From contig NC_018632.1 of NCBI RefSeq assembly GCF_000172635.2, positions 62,001 to 126,000 of the forward strand: a stretch of DNA of 64,000 nucleotides, read 5' to 3'. Origin of the DNA: Alteromonas macleodii ATCC 27126. Its GTDB lineage: Bacteria; Pseudomonadota; Gammaproteobacteria; Enterobacterales; Alteromonadaceae. The translations under genes and the position numbers were made by a program. This document shows, piece by piece, positions 19,460-27,808 of the stretch. The notes beneath the pieces were generated by a model. It did not search any database, was not told where the DNA came from, and worked only from the letters and a program-made list of their open reading frames with translations. Each line of letters opens with the position of its first letter. The stretch's first letter is position 1.

Positions 19460-20881
19460 GTGCCTATAATGTCACCTCAGTCTATTCAACGCCCAAGCTT
19501 TACTCAGTCACTACTTTGTTTTGGTGTTATTGTCGCACTGATAGCAGGCGGATTATTTGGCCTGGGCATTAGCCTGCATGCATTACTATTTCTGTGTTTG
19601 CTATGGGCTGGTATCAATGCCTTTAGCTTGGGTTACAAGTACCTGCAAATCCGCGATTTAATGACCAGCGCATTAACCCGGGCCATGCCTGCAATCTATA
19701 TTTTTATTCTCATTGGTATGGTTATCGCCAGCTTTATGCAAAGCGGCACTATCTCAACGCTAATTTTTTACGGTTTAAGTTGGCTAAACCCCAGTATCTT
19801 CCTTGCGGTGGGATTGATTTTGTGTGCGGTAATGTCGGTAGCTACAGGCACATCGTGGGGTACGGTGGGCACTATGGGTGTAGTGCTGATGGGTATTGGC
19901 GCTGCCATGAACATACCACTCCCCATTGTGGCAGGCATGGTGGTATGTGGTGCGACGTTTGGCGATAAAATGTCCCCGGTGTCTGATACCACCAACCTCG
20001 CATCCATGAGCGCGGGTACCAATCTGTATCGGCATATGTACGCCATGCTGCTAACTACACTGCCTAGCTTTCTTCTAACTTTTGTCATTTTCTTGGTAAT
20101 TGGCTTTAGCTACGCAAACCAAAGCTTAAATGTTGACGAAATAATCAAAATAAAAGCTGCACTCGCCAGTCATTATAACCTTGCACCCTATATAACACTG
20201 TTGCCGCTGGTGTTGCTTACGGTAATGAGTATCAAGAAAGTGCCGGCTGAAGTAACCATGTCGTGCAGTGTTTTGCTGGCCGTTATCATCGCCATTTTCT
20301 ATCAAGATACTAATACCATCAGCGTGCTTAACGCATTGTGGGAAAACACCCCTCAAAATACGGGTATCGCAAATTTAGATGCCTTACTAGGACGAGGCGG
20401 CATCAGCAGTATGAGCTGGACGTTGCTCCTCGCCTTAATGGCAATCGCATTGGGCGGCATACTGCACGGTGCAGGCTTTCTAGCTGCGTTACTGACAGGC
20501 ATTATTGAACGGGTAAAACGCACAGCAACCCTAATTGCCGTGACCATTGCGTCTGGTTTTCTAGGCAATGTGGCCATGGGCGAGGCCTATATCTCTATCA
20601 TTTTGAATTGCCAGCTGTTTAAACCGAAATATGAACAGCAGAACCTTGACCCCGCTGTGCTATCTCGGTCGGTAGAAGAAGGTGCCACTATGACCACAGG
20701 CCTTATTCCGTGGACAACGGCTGGTGCGTTTTACTCTGCCACACTGGGCGTTGACGTGCTCGATTACGTGCCCTATGCGTTCTTCAACTATCTAAACGGC
20801 GTTGTTGCGGTAACCATGGCCGCATTGGGCATGGGCATGCTAACAACCAAAGCACGAATGAATAAACGCACATCGATTTGA
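19460..20881 (+). CDS. NhaC-family Na+/H+ antiporter
   Basis: A 473-residue inner-membrane protein with about eleven to twelve TM helices. It carries the NhaC family signature around GDKMSPVSDTTNLASMSAGT and the preceding MSVATGTSWGTVGTMG re-entrant block. NhaC-type proteins exchange Na+ for H+, and some relatives carry malate/lactate or other solutes with Na+. The GTG at 19460 is used; an ATG three codons later (19469) is equally possible and neither has a clear SD. It lies upstream of a BCCT carrier in the same direction with a 103-base gap, so a shared salt-adaptation role is plausible. Confidence 0.85.
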   Translation: MPIMSPQSIQRPSFTQSLLCFGVIVALIAGGLFGLGISLHALLFLCLLWAGINAFSLGYKYLQIRDLMTSALTRAMPAIYIFILIGMVIASFMQSGTISTLIFYGLSWLNPSIFLAVGLILCAVMSVATGTSWGTVGTMGVVLMGIGAAMNIPLPIVAGMVVCGATFGDKMSPVSDTTNLASMSAGTNLYRHMYAMLLTTLPSFLLTFVIFLVIGFSYANQSLNVDEIIKIKAALASHYNLAPYITLLPLVLLTVMSIKKVPAEVTMSCSVLLAVIIAIFYQDTNTISVLNALWENTPQNTGIANLDALLGRGGISSMSWTLLLALMAIALGGILHGAGFLAALLTGIIERVKRTATLIAVTIASGFLGNVAMGEAYISIILNCQLFKPKYEQQNLDPAVLSRSVEEGATMTTGLIPWTTAGAFYSATLGVDVLDYVPYAFFNYLNGVVAVTMAALGMGMLTTKARMNKRTSI

Positions 20882-20984
20882 AGCAGCCCAATAGCTAACA
20901 CAATTCTGATAAACTGTTTTTTAAGATCGCCCGTTTAAAGCCAAACGTATAAGGCATCTATAAAAACAAAACAAAGGATCGTGT

Positions 20985-22754
20985 ATGAGTAGTAATACCC
21001 GAGATGCGGCCTCCTCCAAGGCCATTATTAAACAGGAAGGCGCGTTTAGCGTAATCGACAAGCCCACTTTTTTTGGCTCTCTAATTCTTCTTCTCTCTGT
21101 CACCATTCCTCTAATTATTTGGCCGGACCAAGGCGCACAGTGGGTGGCAGCTGCAAAAGACTTCGTAACCAGTAAACTTGGTGTTTTATATCTCTTGCTT
21201 GGTGTTGGCGCTGGTGGGTTCATGGTTTACATCATGTTCAGCGACATCGGGCAAATAAAACTAGGCGACCCGGAAGAGAAGCCCGAGTTCTCGCCAGTAT
21301 CATGGGCTGCCATGCTGTTTTGTGCAGGCATTGGCGCGTCTATTTTGTATTGGTCCATGATTGAATGGGTGTACTACTACCAAGCGCCACCGTTTCATAT
21401 AGAAGGTGAAACTCCAGAAGCCGCAAAATGGGCTGCAGCCTACGGTATCTTTCATTGGGGCCCGCTTGCCTGGGCAATTTACCTCATTCCTGCCGTACCT
21501 ATTGCGTACTTCTACTATGTGCGCAATCACAGCGTACTTAAAATATCTGAAGCACTCATGCCGGTTATTGGCGAGAAAATGGCTCACGGCTGGCTGGGTA
21601 AAATCATCGACATCAGCTTTATCTTCGGAATGTTAGGCGGCGGGGCGACCACGTTAGGTTTGGCTGCGCCTATGATCAACGAAGGGGTGCACGAACTATT
21701 CGGCGTACCTAAATCGCTTACCACCCAAGTTCTGGTGCTTGTAACCTGTACAGCTATCTTTGGCTACAGCGCGTATGTAGGTTTAAAGAAGGGCATTAAG
21801 CTGCTGTCAGACATTAACTTTTGGCTGGCCATAGGGTTGCTACTATTTATATTTGTTGTGGGGCCTACGTTGTTTATGGCCAATACCGGCCTAGATGCTT
21901 TGGGCAGAGTACTTAGCAACATCATTAAAATGGCTACCTGGCTAGAGCCTTTTGCTGAATTTAATGGCTTTCAAAACACGCATTTCCCTCAAGACTGGAC
22001 CATATTCTATTGGGCATGGTGGCTGGTATTTGCACCGAGCGTAGGGCTTTTTATCGCGCGCATTTCAAGGGGGCGCACCATTCGCACTATGGTCGCGGGC
22101 TCCATGTTCTTCGGCACCATGGGCTGCTTTTTGTTCTTCATGGTAATGGGGAATTATGGCTTGTATTTGCAGCTTTCGGGTGAACTAGACGTGGTGAGTA
22201 TTCTTAACCAAGAAAGCCCTACGGCCGCGATTTTCGCCATGCTACACACGCTGCCATTGGACTACATAGTCATTTTTGTATTCACCTTGTTAGCGCTAAT
22301 CTTTACCGCAACTACCTTCGACTCCATTTCTTACATTCTGGCAGCTGTAGTGCAAAAAGAAGTAGACGAAGAGCCATTGCGATGGAATCGTTTGTTCTGG
22401 GCATTCGCGCTATCGTTTATGCCTATAGTGCTTATGTTTGTAGGTGGGTTAGAAACGCTTCAAACGGCGTCGATAATAGGGGGCGTTCCGCTATTAGCTG
22501 TGGCCTTAATGTTATGTATTGCCATAGTGCGGGCGGCCAATTACGACATGCGTTACCAGCCCGATTACTCGGTAAAAGAAATCAATATAGGGGAATTCCC
22601 CGACGACGACCCGTGGAGCGAAGAAGGTACATGGGATATTGATGAAGAAGGCGAAGAGAGTGATGGCGAAACACCTATTGCTGCAAAGCCTAAACAAAGA
22701 CCGCCAAAAGGCCACGTGGAGGGCGACCCGCACAGTAGACCGTCGCGGTTGTAG
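20985..22754 (+). CDS. BCCT-family betaine/carnitine/choline-type transporter
   Basis: A 589-residue secondary carrier with twelve predicted TM helices. It follows CaiT more than BetP in the substrate region: AGIGASILYWSMIEWVYYY, IFHWGPLAWA and the aromatic box FYWAWWLVF followed by RISRGRT. These aromatic residues bind quaternary ammonium groups, so betaine, carnitine or a similar compound is the likely substrate; which one cannot be read off. The last 45 residues form an acidic, Glu/Asp-rich hydrophilic tail ending in a basic stretch, longer than in CaiT. ATG at 20985 is preceded by AAAGGA. A strong terminator follows. Confidence 0.9.
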   Translation: MSSNTRDAASSKAIIKQEGAFSVIDKPTFFGSLILLLSVTIPLIIWPDQGAQWVAAAKDFVTSKLGVLYLLLGVGAGGFMVYIMFSDIGQIKLGDPEEKPEFSPVSWAAMLFCAGIGASILYWSMIEWVYYYQAPPFHIEGETPEAAKWAAAYGIFHWGPLAWAIYLIPAVPIAYFYYVRNHSVLKISEALMPVIGEKMAHGWLGKIIDISFIFGMLGGGATTLGLAAPMINEGVHELFGVPKSLTTQVLVLVTCTAIFGYSAYVGLKKGIKLLSDINFWLAIGLLLFIFVVGPTLFMANTGLDALGRVLSNIIKMATWLEPFAEFNGFQNTHFPQDWTIFYWAWWLVFAPSVGLFIARISRGRTIRTMVAGSMFFGTMGCFLFFMVMGNYGLYLQLSGELDVVSILNQESPTAAIFAMLHTLPLDYIVIFVFTLLALIFTATTFDSISYILAAVVQKEVDEEPLRWNRLFWAFALSFMPIVLMFVGGLETLQTASIIGGVPLLAVALMLCIAIVRAANYDMRYQPDYSVKEINIGEFPDDDPWSEEGTWDIDEEGEESDGETPIAAKPKQRPPKGHVEGDPHSRPSRL

Positions 22755-22775
22755 CTTTTATCGTATCTGAATGAA

Positions 22776-22803
22776 ACAAACGCCGCACAAGGGCGGCGTT
22801 TGT
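22776..22803 (+). terminator. Terminator hairpin after the BCCT gene
   Basis: The 11-bp stem ACAAACGCCGC / GCGGCGTTTGT has a 6-base loop, and the T-rich end of the stem is the 3' arm. It lies 22 bases after the BCCT stop. Confidence 0.75.
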
Positions 22804-22893
22804 ATTAGCTGAGCACAATTAGCGTACCCTAAAAAAGAGACTGTGGTACAGTAATGATGGTTTGCACCCTTTCAACTTTACGTATGTAGCAGA

Positions 22894-23523
22894 ATGTCAG
22901 TTAAGAATTATCAGAGATTCTATCAGCCACTAAACGCGGTACATTCGGCTGATTTTAATCGCTGCATTTACTGCGGCTGCGAAGCTGCACGGCAAGACTT
23001 TATTCCACCCATAAAATTCATTCACGACTGGCAAGACGGACACCTACAGGCCGATTTTATTTCCGTGCCTGCATGCAACGAATGCACTGATCTTTTAAAA
23101 AATGAAAACAACGCCACGCTAGAACCCAGAATAACCGTGTTAAAAAAGCGGTTGGCGGAAAAGTACAAAAAGGCAATTCGGGTGTTTAACCACTGGAGTA
23201 TGGAAGAAATTGAAGAAATGGACGCGGCATTTCAAATAAGCCTAAAAGGCGGCATGCGATTAGGCAAAGAAACCCTTTCCCGCCTTCAATTTGCAGGGTT
23301 TGATTATGAAGTGAATGGGAGTATTACGCGGGTGGTAAAACCTCAGCGCGAGGTGTTTAAAGTGTTCGACGAAGAGTTTAGCAGCTTTAGAGAAGCACTA
23401 GCCTTTGCCAGCGCTACCTACAAAATAAAGAAAAGCCGACTAAGTCAGCTTTATTTCGATAATGATGAAAGCTTTGACAGGGCGATTGAGGCTTTTCATG
23501 GGCTAGTTGAGGGTAACCCATAA
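22894..23523 (+). CDS. Uncharacterised protein with HNH-like cysteine pairs
   Basis: A 209-residue protein I cannot name. The N-terminal 70 residues hold two cysteine pairs, CIYCGC (about 24-29) and CNEC (about 60-63), with a histidine-containing segment between them (KFIHDWQDGH). The spacing resembles a zinc-stabilised HNH or treble-clef fold, though the catalytic DHxxP/N signature is not obvious. The C-terminal half is helical and charged (EREVF...FREALAFASATYKIKKSRLSQLYF). The last 195 bases of this gene, together with a decayed tRNA-Arg behind it, are repeated at 23997-24215, so it belongs to a duplicated unit. Confidence 0.6.
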   Translation: MSVKNYQRFYQPLNAVHSADFNRCIYCGCEAARQDFIPPIKFIHDWQDGHLQADFISVPACNECTDLLKNENNATLEPRITVLKKRLAEKYKKAIRVFNHWSMEEIEEMDAAFQISLKGGMRLGKETLSRLQFAGFDYEVNGSITRVVKPQREVFKVFDEEFSSFREALAFASATYKIKKSRLSQLYFDNDESFDRAIEAFHGLVEGNP

Positions 23524-23583
23524 AGCATTGATTGGTAGCTTTGCACTCCGGAGTCAGAGGTTCGAACACTATCGAGCCCTCCA
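23328..23583 (+). repeat. Direct repeat, copy A: gene 3' end plus tRNA-Arg remnant
   Basis: Copy A of an imperfect direct repeat of about 220-256 bp. It begins in the last 65 codons of the gene ending at 23523 and runs through the decayed tRNA to 23583. Copy B is at 23997-24215. Shared anchors include AAATAAAGAAAAGCC, CAGCTTTATTTCGA, GATGAAAGC and CACTCCGGAG. Copy B lacks short internal segments, so the two are old rather than recent. Confidence 0.85.
23533..23583 (+). pseudogene. Decayed tRNA-Arg(CCG) copy, 3' half
   Basis: CTCCGGAG (23546-23553) and TCAGAGGTTCGAA (23554-23566) are identical and collinear with the intact tRNA-Arg(CCG) at 19232-19239 and 19247-19259; the 7 bases between them are missing. 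The 3' side (ACTATCGAGCCCTCCA) no longer pairs with the T stem but still ends in CCA followed by TTT, as in the intact gene. It cannot fold as a tRNA. Confidence 0.75.
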
Positions 23584-23658
23584 TTTTTAAGACTTGGCCG
23601 TTAATCCCCAAAAGCAAAGTAGTTCAAAGGTCTAGTATGTGTTGAAAGGGCGCAACCA

Positions 23659-23907
23659 TCATTCTTGCCCGTTTTTTAAAAAATACAAATCAGAAAACCC
23701 CATTTTTGCAAATTCGGTATCTCTGAAGTTTCTTACGGTTTTTTTGTCTTTACTGATAGCGGCAAGTTGCTGTTCAGTTTGCAGGAACTGGGAAAGGTCT
23801 ATTCCCTCAGCTTCGGCCACGGCTTCATGCATATTTTGATGGCGGCTGTAAGAAAAGTTTATCTCTTTTGCCACACCTTTAAACTTATAACGTACTTTAT
23901 GGGCCAT
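23659..23907 (-). CDS. Small uncharacterised protein
   Basis: An 82-residue soluble, charged protein beginning MAHKVRYKFKGVAKEINFSYSRHQNMHEAVAEAEG, with no signal or TM segment and no family I recognise. The start ATG has a GAG-type ribosome site (TTGAGTAGAAC) upstream. Short overlapping frames on the plus strand look random, while this one has a protein-like composition. It sits between the two copies of the tRNA-containing repeat, so it may be cargo of the duplicated or inserted segment. Confidence 0.5.
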   Translation of the reverse strand: MAHKVRYKFKGVAKEINFSYSRHQNMHEAVAEAEGIDLSQFLQTEQQLAAISKDKKTVRNFRDTEFAKMGFSDLYFLKNGQE

Positions 23908-23996
23908 GTTCTACTCAAGTTGGTCGATGTAATTCAAAAACTGTTTAAACGCTATTATAAACTCAATTAGCGCTAATAATTAGCGTATTAAAAAAA

Positions 23997-24163
23997 GCGG
24001 GTGGCAAAACCACAGCGTGAGGTGTCCGATGAAGAATTTAGTCGCTTTAAAGAAGCGCGAGCCTTTTGCCAGAGCGACATACCAAATAAAGAAAAGCCGG
24101 CTGAGCCAGCTTTATTTCGACAATGATGAAAGCCTTGATAGGGCGATTGAGGGTTAACCCATG
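23997..24163 (+). pseudogene. Truncated, frameshifted copy of the 22894-23523 gene end (copy B)
   Basis: This stretch matches the last 65 or so codons of the gene ending at 23523. A deletion removes the bases equivalent to FKVF, an extra base in CCTTTTGCCAG shifts the frame, and the segment equivalent to AFHGLVE is lost. It has no start codon or 5' part. It is a relic, not a gene. Confidence 0.8.
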
Positions 24164-24170
24164 AAAAGCT

Positions 24171-24215
24171 GAGCAATGGCTTTTCACTCCGGAGGCAAAG
24201 GTCATAGGTTCAAGT
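24171..24215 (+). pseudogene. Second decayed tRNA-Arg(CCG) copy
   Basis: CTCCGGAGGC (24187-24196) followed by AAAGGTCATAGGTTCAA aligns without gaps to the intact tRNA-Arg(CCG) from 19232, with four mismatches over about 27 bases. Unlike copy A it keeps the 7 bases of the variable region, so it was not copied from A after A's deletion. No acceptor stem or CCA remains. Confidence 0.7.
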
Positions 24216-24233
24216 TCAAAGTCGGTTATACTC

Positions 24234-24470
24234 TCAGTCAACTGAAAACCCCTTCTTTTTGCATTCATATCGCTGCTTTTTAAGGCTTCGCAGTTGTTCC
24301 TTCAATTGTTCGCCTTCCCTCATACTGTAACCAGCACGCATCCTGGAGTTAATTGTGTCTATACGCTTTTCTATACCGGAGCATTGGTATTTGGAAGGTA
24401 TAAATTGAGAGTTGGCAACTGAATTTGTAGCGGCAAGCATAAATAGAGCTAAGGCGATCGTCTTCTTCAT
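24234..24470 (-). CDS. Small secreted protein, resembles DUF1090-type proteins
   Basis: A 78-residue product with a clear signal peptide (MKKTIALALFMLAATNSVANS) and a mature part of about 57 residues carrying two cysteines that bracket a charged helix (CSGIEKRIDTINSRM ... LKKQRYEC). This layout recalls YqjC/DUF1090 periplasmic proteins, but the match is weak. The frame opens further upstream (24500); I chose the ATG at 24470 because AAGGA lies 5 bases before it. No neighbour suggests a role. Confidence 0.6.
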   Translation of the reverse strand: MKKTIALALFMLAATNSVANSQFIPSKYQCSGIEKRIDTINSRMRAGYSMREGEQLKEQLRSLKKQRYECKKKGFSVD

Positions 24471-24728
24471 TTTCATCCTTGAGAATTTATCTAGCCTCAC
24501 AATGTTGCTAAGTCAGCTTAGTAAATTGTACTTAAGAGGCTTCGTGGTTACTTTGACATAAACATAGCGTCTGTTAGGCAGTTTAAGGTTGTTTCGGAAT
24601 TATCAGTGTTTTCGATTAATAACTATGTATAGAAATTCACACCTATTTAGATTGGTAAATTTTTGATTCTTGCGAGGCGTTGTACTGTGATAGTAAATCA
24701 AGTTATGTAAAGGTGTTGAAGGGATAGC

Positions 24729-25862
24729 ATGGCAAGCAAAAATGGAATTGGCTCAAAGTTTTTTATAGTCACAAGTGTGCTAACTATTAATAGTTTAGGG
24801 GTTTTGTATTTCGCGAGAGACAACTTTGAACTACCTCAGTTTCTTAACATTGCCTTTGAGTTTGTAGAAGCCAAACTTTATGACAAAAGCGATCATAAAA
24901 GTCTATTACGTCGTACGCCACATTCTTCCACAGATGTTTCTCAAGCACAGAGGGGCTTAGAAATTGAAACATATTCTGAAGTCAAATCTAAGCTAAGCAA
25001 TACAGGGTTTGATGAGCATGCAGCTCCACACACTCATAAATGTTTAGACAAGATAAAACCACCCGAGAGAAAGATCATTTATACATGGACAGATGGGAAA
25101 GGCGTTAAGCATATAAGTGACTCTCCTAGGAAGCTGAACAGTAATACTTCAGTACAAGTAGCCAAAATAATTAACCCAGAGGCTATTTCGCTTAACTTTC
25201 TCTCGCATAATTTACCGTTTGACGTTCAGCGCGCGGTACGAGGAAGAGTACAAGAAGCATTAGATGCTTTTGCGCCAGTTACACCTACAGAATCAATGGT
25301 TCCTGTTGTAGCTAACATAAGGAGTTTCAGTGATAAAGGTGAGTATGAAAAATACAGTAAGCGTTTTAATCTTTCTAAATCCACAAGCACAGGCTTTTAC
25401 TCTTCGGGCAGAAATGAATCTGCCATTTTAATTCGGGACAATAAGGAAACACTCCGAACTATAACGCATGAGGTAATGCATACCATTAATCGATACTGGT
25501 ATGGCCAAGTGGCGAAATGGTTGAATGAAGGAATGGCGGAATATTCAGAGACCCCGGGAAGTTTGACTAACAGCGCATGGGTTAATCATTTCAAAAGTAA
25601 TCAGCCGCTAGCATTGACGACACTCTTTGAAGGGACGGAGAGCAGTTGGCGCAAAGATCCGCATCAATTCTATGCTTCTAGTTGGGCTTTCGTTGCTTTT
25701 CTAATGAGCGACAACCAAGATTTTATGAGCCGACTTTTGCTGTTAGAAAGCGAAAATGGCTGTGAAGAGATTTCTATGAGCGATATTCAGCGATTATACG
25801 GTAGAAATATCGGAGCGCTGAACGGTGATTTTCGACGCTGGTTTAGAATTAAGTTTCAATAA
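24729..25862 (+). CDS. DUF4124-containing gluzincin (DUF1570-like) metallopeptidase
   Basis: A 377-residue protein with an N-terminal hydrophobic segment (about 9-28) that could be a signal anchor. A DUF4124-like module follows (IIYTWTDGKGVKHISDSP, about 118-135), and then a C-terminal peptidase-like domain. That domain carries HEVMH (about residue 249), then WLNEGMAEYSE, the HExxH...E zinc ligands of gluzincins; the style is that of DUF1570/M1-like proteins. It is probably an envelope-associated hydrolase. A good SD (GAAGGG) precedes the ATG. It is flanked by accessory genes and no partner is obvious. Confidence 0.75.
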   Translation: MASKNGIGSKFFIVTSVLTINSLGVLYFARDNFELPQFLNIAFEFVEAKLYDKSDHKSLLRRTPHSSTDVSQAQRGLEIETYSEVKSKLSNTGFDEHAAPHTHKCLDKIKPPERKIIYTWTDGKGVKHISDSPRKLNSNTSVQVAKIINPEAISLNFLSHNLPFDVQRAVRGRVQEALDAFAPVTPTESMVPVVANIRSFSDKGEYEKYSKRFNLSKSTSTGFYSSGRNESAILIRDNKETLRTITHEVMHTINRYWYGQVAKWLNEGMAEYSETPGSLTNSAWVNHFKSNQPLALTTLFEGTESSWRKDPHQFYASSWAFVAFLMSDNQDFMSRLLLLESENGCEEISMSDIQRLYGRNIGALNGDFRRWFRIKFQ

Positions 25863-25876
25863 ACTATCTTCCAATG

Positions 25877-26497
25877 TTATCTCCAATCCTCCAACTGCTG
25901 CAACGCCTTAATACGGTCACGTTGCAGAGCGAGCGCTTCAAACACGTCATCAAAGTTTGCGTTATTTGGCTTAAGGTTAGGTAGGGCCAAGTTTGCTTGA
26001 CTGAAAAACTCAGTTTTATTGTTTTGCCAGCCTTGTTTCCACCACGAAATAATTAGGTCGCGAGAGTTGGCAAGCTTCAATCCTGTGGGCAATTTATCGG
26101 ATTTCCTAGCGTTTATAGTTGATTTAGTGGGTAGTAAATTCCATAGGTCGTTATTGGGCCATCTCGCAAAAGGAAATGCATGATCGATAGCGTAGCCAGA
26201 AAGTTTTAGCCGCTTTCCAGACCAGCAGCATGCAACGCCTTCATTAGTAAGTAACTCATTAACCCGTTTTCGAATTTTAGAAGTAGAGCGTTCTGGGTCT
26301 TCCCACCGAAGGGCATTAAGATAATCGACTTTAGTAAACGGCCTTTGTTTGTTTAAACCATAACCTGCCATTAAAGACGACCACTCGTTAATCAAAGTCG
26401 GCTCTATCCACACGCTAAACTGAGTTAATGAATCCCAAATATGCACGGGCACATAGAACTTTCCTAACGAAGACAAAAACTCGAAGTCTAGTAACAA
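25877..26497 (-). CDS. HNH endonuclease domain protein (probable C-terminal part of a methyltransferase-HNH fusion)
   Basis: A 206-residue frame with a His-Me finger signature: CCWSGKRL, AIDHAFPFARW, NDLWNLLPT, then INARKSDKLP. These are the D-H, N and K/N positions of HNH nucleases. The only start is a poor TTG at 26497, and the frame stays open upstream, reading HVELNLTRKPKND, until a TGA that lies inside the end of the upstream gene. Adding one T to the TTTT run at 26537-26540 (coding strand) joins it in frame to the methyltransferase upstream. I therefore read it as the second half of one roughly 565-residue protein. Confidence 0.7.
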   Translation of the reverse strand: MLLDFEFLSSLGKFYVPVHIWDSLTQFSVWIEPTLINEWSSLMAGYGLNKQRPFTKVDYLNALRWEDPERSTSKIRKRVNELLTNEGVACCWSGKRLKLSGYAIDHAFPFARWPNNDLWNLLPTKSTINARKSDKLPTGLKLANSRDLIISWWKQGWQNNKTEFFSQANLALPNLKPNNANFDDVFEALALQRDRIKALQQLEDWR

Positions 26498-26529
26498 ATC
26501 GTTTTTAGGTTTTCGAGTTAGATTAAGCT

Positions 26530-27573
26530 CTACATGAAAACACCTATATCAGTGCCAGGCAACGTGGTGTGCTTAGCGGGCATGTTTTTTACAGTAGAAG
26601 CGATGTCTTTTAGAGTTCGGTAAATCGCTTGCACCGTTGCACTATCTGAATAGTGCGCACCAATATAAAAATCATTACTAGAAAATGCTGTAATTTGCTG
26701 CCAACCGTCAGTTTTAATAAACCCCAACCCTCTACTAGAGTTGCTGCTTTGTTGCATTTCGAACTTATCAATTAACGGTTTATAAAGCTTCAACCAATAA
26801 AGAGCTACTAATCCAACAGGCAGAATAACGTGTTCGTTAGTTTGTTCTATAACCGCGCCCGGATGGCCTTCGGCTATTCTGAGTAGTGTCCGTAAAAGTG
26901 CAACCTTGTATGTTGAGGATTTACTGTCGTTTATTACGATGTTTCTAATTAAAGGAAATGCGCCTGTACCGTTATCGGGAAGTGTAAGCAAAACCGTTTG
27001 CCATTGAACGTCAGCGCGGCCTAGCTCATCGTTTGACTTTTCAGGAGTAAGCAGTCGATAGGAAAGCCCGAATTGACTTGCAAACTTAGCCAGTTCATCT
27101 GCTGAAACAGGGTACATAGTGCGTTCGTCAGCGCAACTGCCATGGCGTAAAGATATAACTAGTTTACCGCTGGGTTTCAGTAAAGAGGATAGCTTTCTAA
27201 AAGAGCGCTCTCGCTCCGACGGCGTGATATGCATCCAAACTGCACTTAGCAGGATCAGGTCAAACTTTGTTTGTAAGCGAAAAACTTCGGTCAGTTCAGG
27301 TAATGAATCGGATAGCCAGTGAATAGGGTTTGCAACAGTATATTCTTGTGCAATTTCTCGAATACCTACAGCTGGTTCCACAGCAACTACACTAAGGCCT
27401 TTCGCAGCTAGATAGCGAGCATCCCGACCGGAGCCTGCACCCACATCAAGTACCATTCCTTCTTTAGGTATAGCCTTTAGCCAGTCTTTGTGAACAGTCT
27501 CAAAAGGAACACTGTCGTATTGTTTCACTAATGCTGATGCATTGGCCGAGTAGTACGTTATATTAGTCGTCAA
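26530..27573 (-). CDS. Class I SAM-dependent methyltransferase (probable N-terminal part of a fusion with HNH domain)
   Basis: A 347-residue product. Residues 1-165 form a Rossmann methyltransferase: motif I VLDVGAGSGRDARYLA, the acidic VVAVEPA strand end, LILLSAVWMHI and LKPSGKLVISLRHG. The rest (about 190-345) is a region I do not recognise, starting FPLIRNIVINDSKSSTYKVALLR. The frame ends abruptly in GVFM-stop, just where the HNH frame becomes open, and a single-base insertion in a T run would fuse them. The substrate (DNA, RNA or small molecule) is unknown. Together with the HNH part, a restriction- or defence-like role is a guess. GTTTGACGACT... leader only; ATG at 27573. Confidence 0.75.
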   Translation of the reverse strand: MTTNITYYSANASALVKQYDSVPFETVHKDWLKAIPKEGMVLDVGAGSGRDARYLAAKGLSVVAVEPAVGIREIAQEYTVANPIHWLSDSLPELTEVFRLQTKFDLILLSAVWMHITPSERERSFRKLSSLLKPSGKLVISLRHGSCADERTMYPVSADELAKFASQFGLSYRLLTPEKSNDELGRADVQWQTVLLTLPDNGTGAFPLIRNIVINDSKSSTYKVALLRTLLRIAEGHPGAVIEQTNEHVILPVGLVALYWLKLYKPLIDKFEMQQSSNSSRGLGFIKTDGWQQITAFSSNDFYIGAHYSDSATVQAIYRTLKDIASTVKNMPAKHTTLPGTDIGVFM

Positions 27574-27712
27574 ACCTTTAACTTATTCGCAAGTCCATTA
27601 AGAACCTCTACTTCTAATTCATTTGTATAGCAAACACAAGCTAACCTTTTCAGCTCAAGTGTATTGGAAAGACGACCTTTACCATTTTGTAAAATCTCTT
27701 TTTAGAAACTTA

Positions 27713-27758
27713 AATAGCAATAATTATCATTTAAATTAGCTTTAATTTATCTTATACT
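27713..27758 (+). promoter_or_regulatory. Promoter with Fur box in front of the siderophore receptor
   Basis: The 19-mer AATAGCAATAATTATCATT (27713-27731) matches 12 of 19 positions of the classical Fur consensus. It overlaps a -35-like TTTAAA (27730-27735), which lies 17 bases before a -10 TATACT (27753-27758). Iron-loaded Fur would therefore block the promoter. The start codon is 50 bases downstream. Confidence 0.7.
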
Positions 27759-27808
27759 CCCCCGCCGTAAAGTTCTTAACCCTTCATAACCAAATAACAG
27801 AGAAAACC

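Noticed and set aside
23639..23970. Two overlapping plus-strand frames between the repeat copies
   Set aside because: They oppose the more protein-like minus-strand gene at 23659-23907 and show no ribosome site.
26530..26545. Programmed -1 frameshift between the methyltransferase and HNH frames
   Set aside because: The local bases (GGT GTT TTC ATG) do not form a canonical X XXY YYZ slippery site and there is no obvious downstream pseudoknot, so a one-base indel is simpler.
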